A stretch of 64,000 nt of DNA from Pseudolysinimonas_A sp049651805 (GTDB lineage Bacteria; Actinomycetota; Actinomycetes; Actinomycetales; Microbacteriaceae): the NCBI RefSeq assembly GCF_049651805.1, contig NZ_JBASCU010000022.1, forward strand, positions 6,476-70,475, written 5' to 3'. Shown piece after piece: positions 33,989-42,613 of the stretch. The notes beneath the pieces were generated by a model. That model did no database searches, had not been told where the DNA came from, and saw only the letters and a list, made by a program, of their open reading frames with translations. The translations under genes were made by a program, and so were the position numbers. Each line of letters begins with the position of its first letter. Positions within the stretch are counted from its first letter, which is position 1.

Positions 33989-35444
33989 CCCGGTCGCCGC
34001 CGCCGATGCGCTCGTAGGTGGCCGGCCGGGTCCGCTTGTAGATGACAGCCAGAACGACTCCGACGAGGAAGGCGACCGGCACGACCAACAGGATGACCAC
34101 GTTGGCTGCAGCTCCCGCTCCCGTGAGGACGTCGATGTTGATCACGATGAGAACGGCGAACCAGGCCAGCGCGACGGTGGCCAAGATGGCCGCCGGCAGC
34201 ACGTACCACCTGCGTTCCAGGGTGCGGTTGCGCACGAAGAACACGATGACCGCAATGGATGCCAGCAGCTGCAGCACGAGGATTCCCACGACACCCGGGG
34301 TGTTGACCCAGATCAGCAGGTTGAGGAACGGGTCGGCGCCGGCGATCACGAAACCGCCGACGATCAGCACCGACAGGATGGTCTGCACGAGCCCCGCGAT
34401 GTGTGGTGAACCGTTGCGCCGCGTGCTGGCGAGGGCTGCCGGCAGGATGCCGTCCCGCGCCAAGGCGTAGGTGTAGCGGTTGATCGTGTTGTGGAACGCA
34501 AGGAGCCCGGCGTAGACACTCGTGACGATGAGTGCCAGCATCGCGAGGTTCGCCCACTGCCCGAGGAAGGTTTCGGCCGTGATGAACGCGAACGGGGTGA
34601 CGCCGTTCTCACCGATGAAGCCCTGCACACCGCTTTCGCCCCACGCCTGCACGAGCAGCCAGACGATCACCGCGTAGAAGACGGTCAGGAACCCGATGGC
34701 GATGTAGGTCGCGCGGGGGATGGACGTGTTCGGGTTGCGCGCCTCGGACCGGTAGAGCGCCGTCGCCTCGAAGCCGAGGAAGGCGCCGAGCGCCAGCCCC
34801 AGCACGACGCTGAGCTCCGGCGTGAACACGAACGTCGGGTTGAACAGGCCGAACTGGAAGCCCTCAGGACCGCCCTGAATCGCGATCGCGATTCCCAGGA
34901 TCAGAAGGATGAGCGTCTCGGCGACGAGCAGCACGCCGAGCACCTTGGCTCCGACGTCGATGCCGAAGAAGCCGAGTGCCCATACTCCGGCGATGGCGAG
35001 GAAGGCCAGCACACCCCACGGCACCGTGATGCCGAAGAAGGTCTCGAGCATGGCGCTCGAGGTGATCGCGAAGAGGCCGTAGATGCCGATCTGCATGGCG
35101 TTATACGAGACGAGCGCCAGGATGCCAGCGCCGAGGCCCACGGTCTTGCCGAGCGCGTGGGAGATGTAGGTGTAGAAACCGCCGGTCTGGCGCACGTGGC
35201 GGGTCATCGCCATGAATCCGATGGCGAAGACCACGAGCGCCGCACCGGCGATCAGGTAGGCCGTCGGGGCCGCGGGCCCCGCGATGAGGATCGCCAGGGG
35301 GGCGACTCCCGCGATGGCCGTGAGGGGCGCGGCGGCGGAGACCACGAGGAAGACGATTCCGCCGGTGCCGAGGGCACCCTTCTTGAGTTGTCCGGGCTGC
35401 GCCTCGGAAGGTTGCGCTTCGGCGCTCTTCTCGCTGACTGACAT
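33981..35444 (-). CDS. APC-family amino acid/amine permease
   Basis: This 487-residue protein has twelve membrane segments and the APC opening GTGGIVFLVVSAAAPLTAIA; GFYTYISHALGK and LGFEATALYRSEARNP follow. I chose the ATG at 35444, preceded by GGAGGT; an upstream in-frame GTG is less likely. It imports an amino acid or amine. It heads a four-gene operon and diverges from the TetR gene, sharing a 140-bp promoter region with a TGTTCACT-type dyad. Confidence 0.9.
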   Translation of the reverse strand: MSVSEKSAEAQPSEAQPGQLKKGALGTGGIVFLVVSAAAPLTAIAGVAPLAILIAGPAAPTAYLIAGAALVVFAIGFMAMTRHVRQTGGFYTYISHALGKTVGLGAGILALVSYNAMQIGIYGLFAITSSAMLETFFGITVPWGVLAFLAIAGVWALGFFGIDVGAKVLGVLLVAETLILLILGIAIAIQGGPEGFQFGLFNPTFVFTPELSVVLGLALGAFLGFEATALYRSEARNPNTSIPRATYIAIGFLTVFYAVIVWLLVQAWGESGVQGFIGENGVTPFAFITAETFLGQWANLAMLALIVTSVYAGLLAFHNTINRYTYALARDGILPAALASTRRNGSPHIAGLVQTILSVLIVGGFVIAGADPFLNLLIWVNTPGVVGILVLQLLASIAVIVFFVRNRTLERRWYVLPAAILATVALAWFAVLIVINIDVLTGAGAAANVVILLVVPVAFLVGVVLAVIYKRTRPATYERIGGGDRDD

Positions 35445-35481
35445 CTGTACCTCCGGGTGGACTGCGTTGTCGATCACCAAA

Positions 35482-35501
35482 ACTAACAGTGTTCACTTAG
35501 T
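35482..35501. promoter_or_regulatory. Probable TetR operator
   Basis: ACTAACAGTGTTCACTTAGT contains the dyad AGTG-TT-CACT (35488-35497) with further outer symmetry ACTAA/TTAGT offset by one base. It lies between the permease and the TetR gene, closer to the permease. AGTGAACA-type half sites are common for TetR regulators. Confidence 0.5.
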
Positions 35502-35584
35502 ATGGGAGATACGAGGTTCGTGGTGCAATAGGCAATCGATCGTGACCGCGGTCGAGCGCATTCTGACGAGAGTTCGAGGTAGCG

Positions 35585-36208
35585 GTGGGACGACCCCTTA
35601 CTCCTCTCCTCTCGGTCGAATTGATTGCCGAGACCGCCCTCGAGATCATCGACAGCGGAGAACCGTTCAGCATGCGACGCCTGGCCAAGCGCCTGGGGGT
35701 GTCGGCGCCCGCGCTGTACAACCACGTCGACGGCAAGGACGCGCTGGTCGAGCTCATTCGTGGCGTGATGGTGGCCGAGCATCCGGTGCCGATGGAGGAC
35801 GGCGGAACGTGGGTCGACCGGGTCACTGTGATCGCGCGAGCTCAACGCGCCGCCTACTCAGCGCATCCGAACGTCGTGCCGCTGCTCATCGGGGTGCCCC
35901 TCGCGCAGCCCGATGTGTTGGAGATCTACCGCGACCTCGCTCGAACCCTTGCCTCCGCGGGCTTCGATGACGCCGAGGTCGGCGTACTCCTTGAGGTGAT
36001 CGACAGTTTCGCGATCGGCAACGCCCTTGAGCAACGGGCACCGCAGCAGATCTGGGTGGACCCCGACGATGAAGGTGCGCTGGCGCGAGCGATGGGAAGT
36101 TGGAACAGCCCACAGGCCCTGCTCGATGAAGCCTTCGAGACCGGCCTCGAGTTCATCCTCGGCGGGATGCAGGCGAGGCTCAGCAGCCGCCCGCGCACGG
36201 TCGACTGA
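35585..36208 (+). CDS. TetR-family transcriptional regulator
   Basis: This 207-residue repressor has an N-terminal HTH (SMRRLAKRLGVSAPALYNHV near residues 30-47) and a C-terminal ligand-binding domain of the tetracycline-repressor C-terminal type. The GTG at 35585 has a GAGGT site. It is divergent from the APC permease operon and lies 13 bp before the kinase gene, so it likely controls both sets and senses the imported compound or a catabolite. Confidence 0.86.
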   Translation: MGRPLTPLLSVELIAETALEIIDSGEPFSMRRLAKRLGVSAPALYNHVDGKDALVELIRGVMVAEHPVPMEDGGTWVDRVTVIARAQRAAYSAHPNVVPLLIGVPLAQPDVLEIYRDLARTLASAGFDDAEVGVLLEVIDSFAIGNALEQRAPQQIWVDPDDEGALARAMGSWNSPQALLDEAFETGLEFILGGMQARLSSRPRTVD

Positions 36209-36221
36209 AGGGGATCGACTC

Positions 36222-37154
36222 ATGATCTCGCTCCTCGACGGACTCGCAGAGCCGTTCGACCACCTCGACTCCGCGGGAGCACACGCGGCGCTACGGCAGC
36301 ACTGGGACATCGAGGCACCCGATCCGGTGCGGCTCGACACCGAGCGGGATGACACGTTCCGCGCGGGCGACGTGCTGCTGAAGGTCGCGCACCCCCGTGA
36401 CGACCCCGCCGTGATCGAGATGCAATCCGCCGCGTTGGCACACGTCGCGGCGACCGACCCCGGCATCCCCGTGCAGCGCGTCGTCGCGACCCTCGACGGG
36501 TCGTTGTCGGCTACGGTCGCCGGTCGTCACGCGCGCGCTCTGACCTGGCTCGACGGCGACATCGTCGTCGGCCGAGAACTGCCCGTCAGCTTTTTCGAGA
36601 CGGCGGGCCGGATGGTGGGCCGCCTCAACCGCGCGCTCGCCAGCTTCCGGCATCCGGGCGCGCACCGCGACCTGGCCTGGGACCTGCCGCAGCTGCCCGA
36701 CCTGCGACCCCACACCACCACCCCGCTGCACCTCGAGGTCATCGACCGCTTCATCGCCGAGACGCTGCCCGCCCTCACGACGCTGCCCCACCAGGTGATC
36801 CACAACGACAGCCACCCCGGCAACCTGCTCGTGCGCGCAGGTTCCCTCGAGGGCATCCTCGATTTCGGTGACGCGGTCTACTCGCCCCGAGTGTGCGAGC
36901 TGGCCGTCGCCCTCGCCTACCTCGTGCCCGACGGGCCGCGGCCGTGGCCCGAGGTCGACGCGTTCACGGCCGGATTCCTCGACGAGGTGCCACTCAGCGG
37001 GCCTGAGCTCGCGCAGCTGCCGATGCTGATGGTGGCTCGCACGATCATGCGCAGCGTGATCAACCAGGCGCTGCAGCGCCACGCGCACTCCGACCCGTCC
37101 GGCTTCTACGCCGCGAACGACCGCAAACTGCACCTGATCCTGAAGGAGGCGTGA
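36222..37154 (+). CDS. APH-fold small-molecule kinase (hydroxylysine/ethanolamine kinase-like)
   Basis: This 310-residue aminoglycoside-phosphotransferase-fold kinase has the Brenner motif IHNDSHPGNLL with Asp196 and Asn201, and the metal Asp214 in ILDFGD. Adjacent class III aminotransferase-fold enzymes are often phospho-lyases acting on the phosphorylated amine, as for 5-hydroxylysine and phosphoethanolamine. The two genes overlap (GTGATG), supporting that pairing. I therefore infer phosphorylation of an amino alcohol rather than antibiotic resistance. An AAGGGGA site sets the start. Confidence 0.75.
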   Translation: MISLLDGLAEPFDHLDSAGAHAALRQHWDIEAPDPVRLDTERDDTFRAGDVLLKVAHPRDDPAVIEMQSAALAHVAATDPGIPVQRVVATLDGSLSATVAGRHARALTWLDGDIVVGRELPVSFFETAGRMVGRLNRALASFRHPGAHRDLAWDLPQLPDLRPHTTTPLHLEVIDRFIAETLPALTTLPHQVIHNDSHPGNLLVRAGSLEGILDFGDAVYSPRVCELAVALAYLVPDGPRPWPEVDAFTAGFLDEVPLSGPELAQLPMLMVARTIMRSVINQALQRHAHSDPSGFYAANDRKLHLILKEA

Positions 37155-38413
37155 TGGTCGGCCCGACCACCTACTTCGACGAGAGCACCGTCGACCGCCT
37201 CGACCCGCGAACCGCGAGCCTGGTGCGGCGACGTGCCGCCGCGCTCGGTCCGTCGTACCGGCTGTTCTACCGCGAACCGCTCGAGTTCGTGCGCGGCGAG
37301 CGGGCCCACCTGTTCGACGTCGACGGTGTCGACTACCTCGACGCGTACAACAACGTGCCCTCGGTCGGGCACGCGCATCCACGGGTCGTGGCGGCGATCG
37401 CCGAGCAGGCCGCGCGGCTGAACACCCACACCCGGTACCTGTCGGAGCCGACCGTCGCCTATGCCGAGCGGCTTCTCGCGACGATGCCGATGCCGGGCGA
37501 GGTGATGTTCACCTGCACGGGCTCCGAAGCGAACGATCTGGCGCTGCGGGTCGCGAAGGCGGCGACCGGCGGCGAGGGCGTCATCGTCAGCTGGAACGCG
37601 TACCACGGCATCACCACCGAGATCGCCGGTATCTCCCCGTCGCTAACGGGCTTGGATGGCATGGCGCCCTGGGCCCGCGCCGCCCGGGGTCCCGTCACCG
37701 ATGTGCCCTTCGCCGAGGCGGTCGCCGCGTCGCTTCGCGAGTTGGACGCGGCGGGCATCCGGCCGGCGGCGCTGATCGTCGACACCGTGTTCGCGAGCGA
37801 CGGCGGGCACCCCGATCTCGAGGGACTCGCCGAGGCGGTCGCCGTGGTGCGCGCCGCGGGTGGCCTGTTCATCGCCGACGAGGTGCAGCCCGGCTTCGGG
37901 CGTCTCGGGCACGGGATGTGGGGGTTCACCCGCTACGGGATCGAGCCCGACATCGTCACCATGGGCAAGCCCATGGCCAACGGGCATCCGGTCGCCGCGA
38001 TGGTCGCCCGCCCCGACGTGCTGGAGCCGTTCGGGCGCACCATGCGCTACTTCAATACCTTCGGCGGCAACAGCGTCTCGATCGCCGCCGCCTCGGCGAC
38101 GCTCGACGTGATCGAAGACGAGCAGCTCATCGAACACGCGCGGATCGTCGGCGGGCGACTGGCCGAGGGGATCCGGGGCTTGCGTGACGAGCGCATTCTC
38201 GCGGTGCGCGGGGCGGGGCTGTTCCTCGGCGTCGATCTGGTCGACGAGGCGTTCACCCTCGACGTGGTCAACGCGCTCCGCGACCGGCGCGTGCTGCTCG
38301 CGGCGAGTGGCCCCGACAACACGACCCTCAAGATCCGCCCGCCCCTGGTGTTCGACGACGCCGACGCCGACCGGCTGCTCACCGAACTCGCCGCGGTGCT
38401 CGCCAGCTCGTGA
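37154..38413 (+). CDS. Class III aminotransferase-fold PLP enzyme (possible phospho-lyase)
   Basis: This 419-residue fold-type I enzyme has the PLP lysine at 272 (TMGKPMANG), Asp242 in ADEVQPGFGR, and NAYHG at 148-152 after a glycine-rich CTGSEAND. It is close to the ethanolamine-phosphate/5-phosphohydroxylysine phospho-lyase branch in arrangement. The ATG at 37154 is spaced properly from AAGGAGG; a GTG three bases upstream is too close. It follows the kinase directly and ends six bases before the convergent SDR gene. Transaminase activity cannot be excluded. Confidence 0.82.
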   Translation: MVGPTTYFDESTVDRLDPRTASLVRRRAAALGPSYRLFYREPLEFVRGERAHLFDVDGVDYLDAYNNVPSVGHAHPRVVAAIAEQAARLNTHTRYLSEPTVAYAERLLATMPMPGEVMFTCTGSEANDLALRVAKAATGGEGVIVSWNAYHGITTEIAGISPSLTGLDGMAPWARAARGPVTDVPFAEAVAASLRELDAAGIRPAALIVDTVFASDGGHPDLEGLAEAVAVVRAAGGLFIADEVQPGFGRLGHGMWGFTRYGIEPDIVTMGKPMANGHPVAAMVARPDVLEPFGRTMRYFNTFGGNSVSIAAASATLDVIEDEQLIEHARIVGGRLAEGIRGLRDERILAVRGAGLFLGVDLVDEAFTLDVVNALRDRRVLLAASGPDNTTLKIRPPLVFDDADADRLLTELAAVLASS

Positions 38414-38419
38414 CCGAGG

Positions 38420-39193
38420 TCAGACGGCGCGCTCTTCGTTGATCGAGTTGGCACCGTCGACCACGATGAGCTGACCGGTGATGTACGACGCCTCGTCGGC
38501 AGCGAGCATGGCGACGACGTACGCGACCTCGTCGGGCGTGCCCGGGCGTCCAACCGGCGTCGCGGCGCCCATGGCGCGCTCGCGCTCGGTGGCCGACCCG
38601 GTGTCGATCCAGCCCGGTGCGACCGCGTTGACGGTGACGCCGGATGCGGCGGTGTCGACCGCCGCGGCGCGTGTGAGGCCCAGCAGCCCGGCCTTGGCAG
38701 CGTGATAGGCGACGTCGCCGCGGTACGCCTGCACCGGGCCCGATAGGGAGGACACGGTGACGATGCGCCCAAACCCGCGGGCGGTCATGCCGGGCACCAC
38801 GGCGCGGATCATGAGGAACGCCGTCGTGAGGTTGCGCTCGATGGCCGCGTGCCACTGGGCGGTGGTGATCGCGTCGATCGACCCCGGACCCGCAGGCGTG
38901 GCCTGCGAGGTCATCCCGGCATTGTTGACGAGCACCGTGATGTCGCCGAACCGTTCCTGCGCAGCTCCGACGACGGCGTCGACACCGGCCTGGTCGGTGA
39001 GGTCGGCCACAACCCCCTCGGCCTCGATGTCGTCAGCGCGCAACTCGGCGACCCGCTCGAAGATGCGGTCGGTTGTTGAGGTGATGACGATGCGGCAGCC
39101 GTCGGCCCCGAGGCGGCGGGCGGCCGCCATCCCGATTCCGGTGGGGCTGCCAGCGCCCGTGATGACGGCGACCGACGCGGGTGAGGTGGTCAT
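38420..39193 (-). CDS. SDR oxidoreductase
   Basis: This 257-residue protein has a modified glycine motif TGAGSPTGIG, NNAG, a Ser in TVSSLSG and YHAAK. It resembles FabG-like carbonyl reductases. The ATG at 39193 fits the start of the Rossmann fold; longer readings would run into the divergent small-RNA promoter. It is convergent with the PLP enzyme gene. No substrate can be given, but an aldehyde from the phospho-lyase step is conceivable. Confidence 0.82.
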   Translation of the reverse strand: MTTSPASVAVITGAGSPTGIGMAAARRLGADGCRIVITSTTDRIFERVAELRADDIEAEGVVADLTDQAGVDAVVGAAQERFGDITVLVNNAGMTSQATPAGPGSIDAITTAQWHAAIERNLTTAFLMIRAVVPGMTARGFGRIVTVSSLSGPVQAYRGDVAYHAAKAGLLGLTRAAAVDTAASGVTVNAVAPGWIDTGSATERERAMGAATPVGRPGTPDEVAYVVAMLAADEASYITGQLIVVDGANSINEERAV

Positions 39194-39251
39194 GCGTGCA
39201 ACTATCGCACTCTGATCTCGTCGTGGGCTGCCTTCGGGTCGGGGCGGCTGG

Positions 39252-39257
39252 TACGAT
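39252..39257 (+). promoter_or_regulatory. -10 box of small-RNA element, copy 1
   Basis: TACGAT is followed by six bases and an A at 39264, where the conserved RNA block begins. Copy 2 has TATGAT at the same distance. Confidence 0.5.
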
Positions 39258-39263
39258 CGATGC

Positions 39264-39327
39264 ATAACCACCCGGATGTTTCGACTACCGGGCGCGGCCC
39301 CCGACTCGTCGGGGGCCTGCTTCTTTC
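39264..39327 (+). ncRNA. Structured small RNA candidate, copy 1
   Basis: The 54-base block 39264-39317 is identical to 44789-44842. It folds as hairpin 1 (CCCGG/CCGGG, 39271-39292) and hairpin 2 (GGCCCCCGA-CTCG-TCGGGGGCC, 39296-39317), followed by a T-rich TTCTTTCT, a Rho-independent terminator. With the upstream -10 box this makes a transcript of about 64 bases with no open frame. It is convergent with the NYN-domain gene and divergent from the SDR. No known RNA family is recognised with confidence. Confidence 0.6.
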
Positions 39328-39983
39328 TACGGCCAGCTCGGCGGCTTCGTGATCGTTCGTCCTTCGGCGTCAATCAAGCGACGAGCGAACTGAGACGCGC
39401 GCAATGTGCCTTCCCGGATCTGTCGGACCGTCTCGATTCCCGTTCCCTCGAACGCCTTGTTGTAGTGCGGGCCGGCGACTGACACAAGGGCCACCCGGTA
39501 CCCGCGTGCGCAGAGCATGCCGACTGGTGGGGCGAGATCGGAGTCGTTGGTGATGATCGCATACGAGTCAGCCACACCATCCAGCGCGTCGAGGATGAGG
39601 TGGGACGCCAAGGCGACGTCCGAGCCCTTCTCTTCCGGTCGCTTGACCCGCGCGGTCACGACCTTGCCGTTGTCTCCGACCTCCTCTGGGTGGATCGGCA
39701 AGTACTGCTTCACGAAGGAAAAGTTGCCTTCGACGATTTCGACATCGGTGGTGCGCAGTGCTCTCCAATAGATCTGTTGGCGCTGGCCGACTCCCGGATC
39801 CTTGGTCAGCGGCTTGAGTCGCGCAGAGAAGTACTTGACCTGCACGACGTCTCGGTGAGGAAACAGCCGTGCACACAGCGCAATGAGATCGAGCCACTTG
39901 TGCTGCGGGTGCCGATACTGCAGCAGAGCCTTGTAGAGCGCGAACCCATCGACGTACACCGCAACGGTCCGCCGTGCTCGCAT
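39327..39983 (-). CDS. NYN-domain (PIN-like RNase fold) protein
   Basis: This 218-residue NYN/LabA-like protein has Asp12 (VYVDGFALY), EEKGSDVALASHL at about 117-129, and ITNDSDLAPP with Asp147 and Asp149, the acidic cluster of this nuclease fold. The C-terminus GRTITKPPSWP is a conserved tail. NYN proteins are thought to cleave RNA. The gene appears to be leaderless (TAGCAT-N6-ATG). Its 3' end meets the terminator of the small-RNA element, and that 3' end together with the element is duplicated at 44.8 kb. Confidence 0.84.
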   Translation of the reverse strand: MRARRTVAVYVDGFALYKALLQYRHPQHKWLDLIALCARLFPHRDVVQVKYFSARLKPLTKDPGVGQRQQIYWRALRTTDVEIVEGNFSFVKQYLPIHPEEVGDNGKVVTARVKRPEEKGSDVALASHLILDALDGVADSYAIITNDSDLAPPVGMLCARGYRVALVSVAGPHYNKAFEGTGIETVRQIREGTLRASQFARRLIDAEGRTITKPPSWP

Positions 39984-39989
39984 GGACGG

Positions 39990-39995
39990 ATGCTA
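39990..39995 (-). promoter_or_regulatory. -10 box TAGCAT, leaderless start at 39983
   Basis: Read on the minus strand, TAGCAT precedes the ATG by exactly six bases (CCGTCC). No ribosome site is visible. Confidence 0.5.
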
Positions 39996-40044
39996 ACCCG
40001 CGCGACGAACCGTACAGGATCCCCAACGGGATTGGTGGATAGCG

Positions 40045-41241
40045 TCACTCATGCTCGGGCAACAGCGGAGTCGACCACCCCGGATCGCGACCGAGCTGTG
40101 CCGCCCTCGCGACCGACGCCGCGCCGAACTTCTCGCGCACGGCATCCAGCACCGTGTCGAGGCGCACCCCCTCGCCCCAATCGATCGGCAGCTCCGGCTG
40201 CAGGTCGCCGGCCCGACGCAGCTGCGACAGCGAGACGCCGATGAGGGTGATGCCCCGGTCGGCGATCTCGGGCAGGGCGCCAGCGAGCAGACCCTGGGCG
40301 ACGGCGAGCAGCACGGCGGTGCGATCGGTCGGGGCGCCGATGGTATGCGACCGGGTCGCCTTCGCGAAGTCGCCGAAGCGCAGCCGCAGCACGACCGTGC
40401 GGCACGCGCGATCCCCGTCGCGCAGACGGCGTGCGAGGCGGTCGATGATCTGGGTGAGCATGAGGTCAAGCTCTTCGGGGGAACGCGGGCGTCGGCCGAG
40501 AGCGCGCTGCGATCCGATCGAGCCGCGACGCCGCGTGGTGTCGACCGGTCGTGGGTCGCGCAGGCGGGCCAGCGCGTGCAGGTGGGCTCCGGATGCCTTT
40601 CCCAGCAGCCGCTCGGCCGTCGCCTCTTCGAGTTCGGCGAGTTGACCGACAGTGCGGATGCCGAGCCGGTGCAACTTCGCGGCGGTCACCCTTCCGACGC
40701 CCCACAGCCGCTCGACCGGCAGGGGGTGCAGAAACTCGCGCTCCCTGTCGGGCTCGACCACGAGCAGCCCGTCGGGTTTGCTCACCGCGCTGGCGACCTT
40801 CGCGAGGAACTTGGTGCGCGCGATGCCGACCGAGATGGGCAGCCCGACCTCCACCCGCACCCGTTCCCGCAGCCGCACGGCGACCTGCTCGGGCGTGCCG
40901 ACGATGTGCCGCAGCCCGCCGACCTCGAGGAACGCCTCGTCGATCGAGATGCCCTCCACGAGCGGGGTCGTGTCGCGGAAGATCGCGAACACGTCTTTGC
41001 TCGCCTGAGAGTAGGCATCCATCCGCGGCGGAACGACCACGGCATCCGGACACAGCTCGAGCGCCTGCCGGCCGCCCATCGCGGTGCGCACCCCGCGGGC
41101 CTTCGCCTCGTAGCTCGCGGCGAGTACCACTCCGCCGCCGACGATCACGGGGCGACCGCGCAGCCTCGGCGCATCCCGCTGCTCGACCGAGGCGTAGAAG
41201 GCGTCGAGGTCGGCGTGCAGCACGGTCGCCTCGCCCCGCAT
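40045..41241 (-). CDS. dinB: DNA polymerase IV (Y-family)
   Basis: This 398-residue translesion polymerase has the Y-family motifs HADLDAFYASVE at residues 9-20 and GISIDEAFLEV with the catalytic Asp-Glu. The palm, fingers and little-finger regions are present, and the helix-hairpin-helix region is RLWGVGRVTAAKLHRLGI. The ATG at 41241 has a GGGAGG site; an upstream in-frame ATG at 41277 lacks one. It lies next to the NYN gene. The 5' end and promoter of this gene are duplicated at 45.4-45.6 kb. Confidence 0.92.
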   Translation of the reverse strand: MRGEATVLHADLDAFYASVEQRDAPRLRGRPVIVGGGVVLAASYEAKARGVRTAMGGRQALELCPDAVVVPPRMDAYSQASKDVFAIFRDTTPLVEGISIDEAFLEVGGLRHIVGTPEQVAVRLRERVRVEVGLPISVGIARTKFLAKVASAVSKPDGLLVVEPDREREFLHPLPVERLWGVGRVTAAKLHRLGIRTVGQLAELEEATAERLLGKASGAHLHALARLRDPRPVDTTRRRGSIGSQRALGRRPRSPEELDLMLTQIIDRLARRLRDGDRACRTVVLRLRFGDFAKATRSHTIGAPTDRTAVLLAVAQGLLAGALPEIADRGITLIGVSLSQLRRAGDLQPELPIDWGEGVRLDTVLDAVREKFGAASVARAAQLGRDPGWSTPLLPEHE

Positions 41242-41270
41242 GCCGCCTCCCGCCGCTCGATGGCCGGATC

Positions 41271-41288
41271 GTCGCACGCACGTGCGAC
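41271..41288. promoter_or_regulatory. Dyad in the dinB promoter region
   Basis: GTCGCAC-GCAC-GTGCGAC is a perfect 7+4+7 inverted repeat 30 bp upstream of dinB. The duplicate at 45538-45555 keeps both arms although its spacer differs (CTAC), which suggests a protein-binding site. It does not match the usual actinobacterial LexA box. Confidence 0.5.
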
Positions 41289-41354
41289 ACGAGAGTCCCG
41301 GGATGCCGCGGCCCGGCCGGGCAATGCTTCAACCTGCCCCGAATGCGCGGGCAG

Positions 41355-41369
41355 GAAAAACCCGCCCTC
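41355..41369 (-). other. Half of a lost terminator hairpin
   Basis: AAAAACCCGCCCTC at this place equals one arm and the T-tract of the intact terminator at 45602-45633, but the second arm is absent. The sequence diverges at the 3' end of fic, so the junction of the fic segment probably destroyed the terminator. Confidence 0.45.
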
Positions 41370-41391
41370 CACCCATTGCCTACTTGAAGCC

Positions 41392-42579
41392 CTATCGCGA
41401 TGCGCCTGGGTCTTCATTGAGGTCGGTGTTGCCGGTGACCGCCGCCCAGACTTCTGTGGCGATCCAGCGTTCTTTGGCTCCTCGTCCCCACCGCCCGGCC
41501 GAACGCAACCATCCGCGCCGCTCGGCCTTTCGGAGAGCGGCTGAAGCGGTCGGCTGACTGACTGAGAGCGCCCGCATCACCGAGCTCACCGTGACAACCG
41601 GGTTTCGGAAGATGATGTCGATCACCGCGGGGAGCGCTGACCTATCGCCCGCCGACTCACGGCGGTACCGCTCCCGAGTCTCGACCAGTGCACGAATCCG
41701 CGAAGCACTCAGGTTCGCCTGCTCTTCGACCGCAGCGCAGAAGAACTGAACCCATTCCTCGATCTCGCCGCGTTCCCGCACCGCCTGAAGCCGGTCGTAG
41801 TAGGCATCGCGGTGGCGTTCGAAGTACCCGGAGATGTGCAGGATCGGCGCCGTGAGAATGCCATCGGCGATGAGCTGGAATCCGATGAGGAGCCGCCCGA
41901 TCCGACCGTTGCCATCGAGAAACGGGTGGATCGTCTCGAACTGGTAGTGCGAAAGGGCACACCGGAGCACCGGTGGCATGCTCGACGGCTGGTTGACGAA
42001 GCGTTCCCAATCGGCGAGGAGATCGCCGAGGTGGTCCTGATGCGGGGGAATGAACTTCGCAGTCTCAGGGCGGGCATTCGGTGAACCGATCCACACCGGC
42101 GAGGTGCGGAGGCTGCCCGGGGATTTCTCCTCGCCGCGCACATCCGTAAGAAGGGTCGCGTGCAGGGCGCATAAGAAGCGTTGGGTCAACGGCAGGGATG
42201 GAAGCAGCTCGGAGCCCTGCCGCAGCGCACCCAGGTAGTTGCTGACTTCCCTCAGGTTGTCGTCGAGGATCGGCGCGTCCTCGTTCGCGACCGAGAGCAC
42301 CTCGCTGAGGGATGCCTGAGTTCCTTCGATCCGGGAGCTAGAAAGTGCCTCCTGAGCCATCGCCGGTCCGAGGAGAAGGTCGGGGTCATCGACGAGCAGC
42401 GCGAGGCCGGACAGGCGCCCGAGGGCGAGGTCGGCGCGAGATACCGAGGCCACCGTCTCCGGCCTGAGCTCGAGTTCGCGCGGCATTGGCTCGGGCAAGA
42501 AGTAGCTGTGCGGCCACGCGCTCAGCGGACGAGTGGTGAGCGATCCGAACCGGGTGCTCGTGAACAACTCCGCACGCAT
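41392..42579 (-). CDS. Fic-family protein with N-terminal inhibitory motif and C-terminal wHTH
   Basis: This 395-residue protein has the complete Fic motif HPFLDGNGRIGR at 218-229, so it should AMPylate or otherwise modify a target. The SSRIEG at 81-86 is the inhibitory S/T-x3-E-G/N helix of class II Fic enzymes, which holds the enzyme off. A C-terminal winged HTH (VVTVSSVMRALSVSQPTAS) suggests DNA binding. The upstream 33-bp inverted repeat may be its own operator. The segment appears to have been inserted next to dinB. Confidence 0.9.
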   Translation of the reverse strand: MRAELFTSTRFGSLTTRPLSAWPHSYFLPEPMPRELELRPETVASVSRADLALGRLSGLALLVDDPDLLLGPAMAQEALSSSRIEGTQASLSEVLSVANEDAPILDDNLREVSNYLGALRQGSELLPSLPLTQRFLCALHATLLTDVRGEEKSPGSLRTSPVWIGSPNARPETAKFIPPHQDHLGDLLADWERFVNQPSSMPPVLRCALSHYQFETIHPFLDGNGRIGRLLIGFQLIADGILTAPILHISGYFERHRDAYYDRLQAVRERGEIEEWVQFFCAAVEEQANLSASRIRALVETRERYRRESAGDRSALPAVIDIIFRNPVVTVSSVMRALSVSQPTASAALRKAERRGWLRSAGRWGRGAKERWIATEVWAAVTGNTDLNEDPGASR

Positions 42580-42613
42580 CGACTGCTCCTCAAACCTTGG
42601 GAAATGGGTCGGT

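Noticed and set aside
36222..37154. Aminoglycoside resistance gene
   Set aside because: Only the general phosphotransferase fold is shared; the overlap with a PLP enzyme gene and the catabolic neighbours favour a metabolic kinase.
39264..39327. Assignment of the repeated element to the actinobacterial 6C RNA
   Set aside because: There are two hairpins and C-rich stems, but the cytosines are paired in the stems rather than exposed in the loops.
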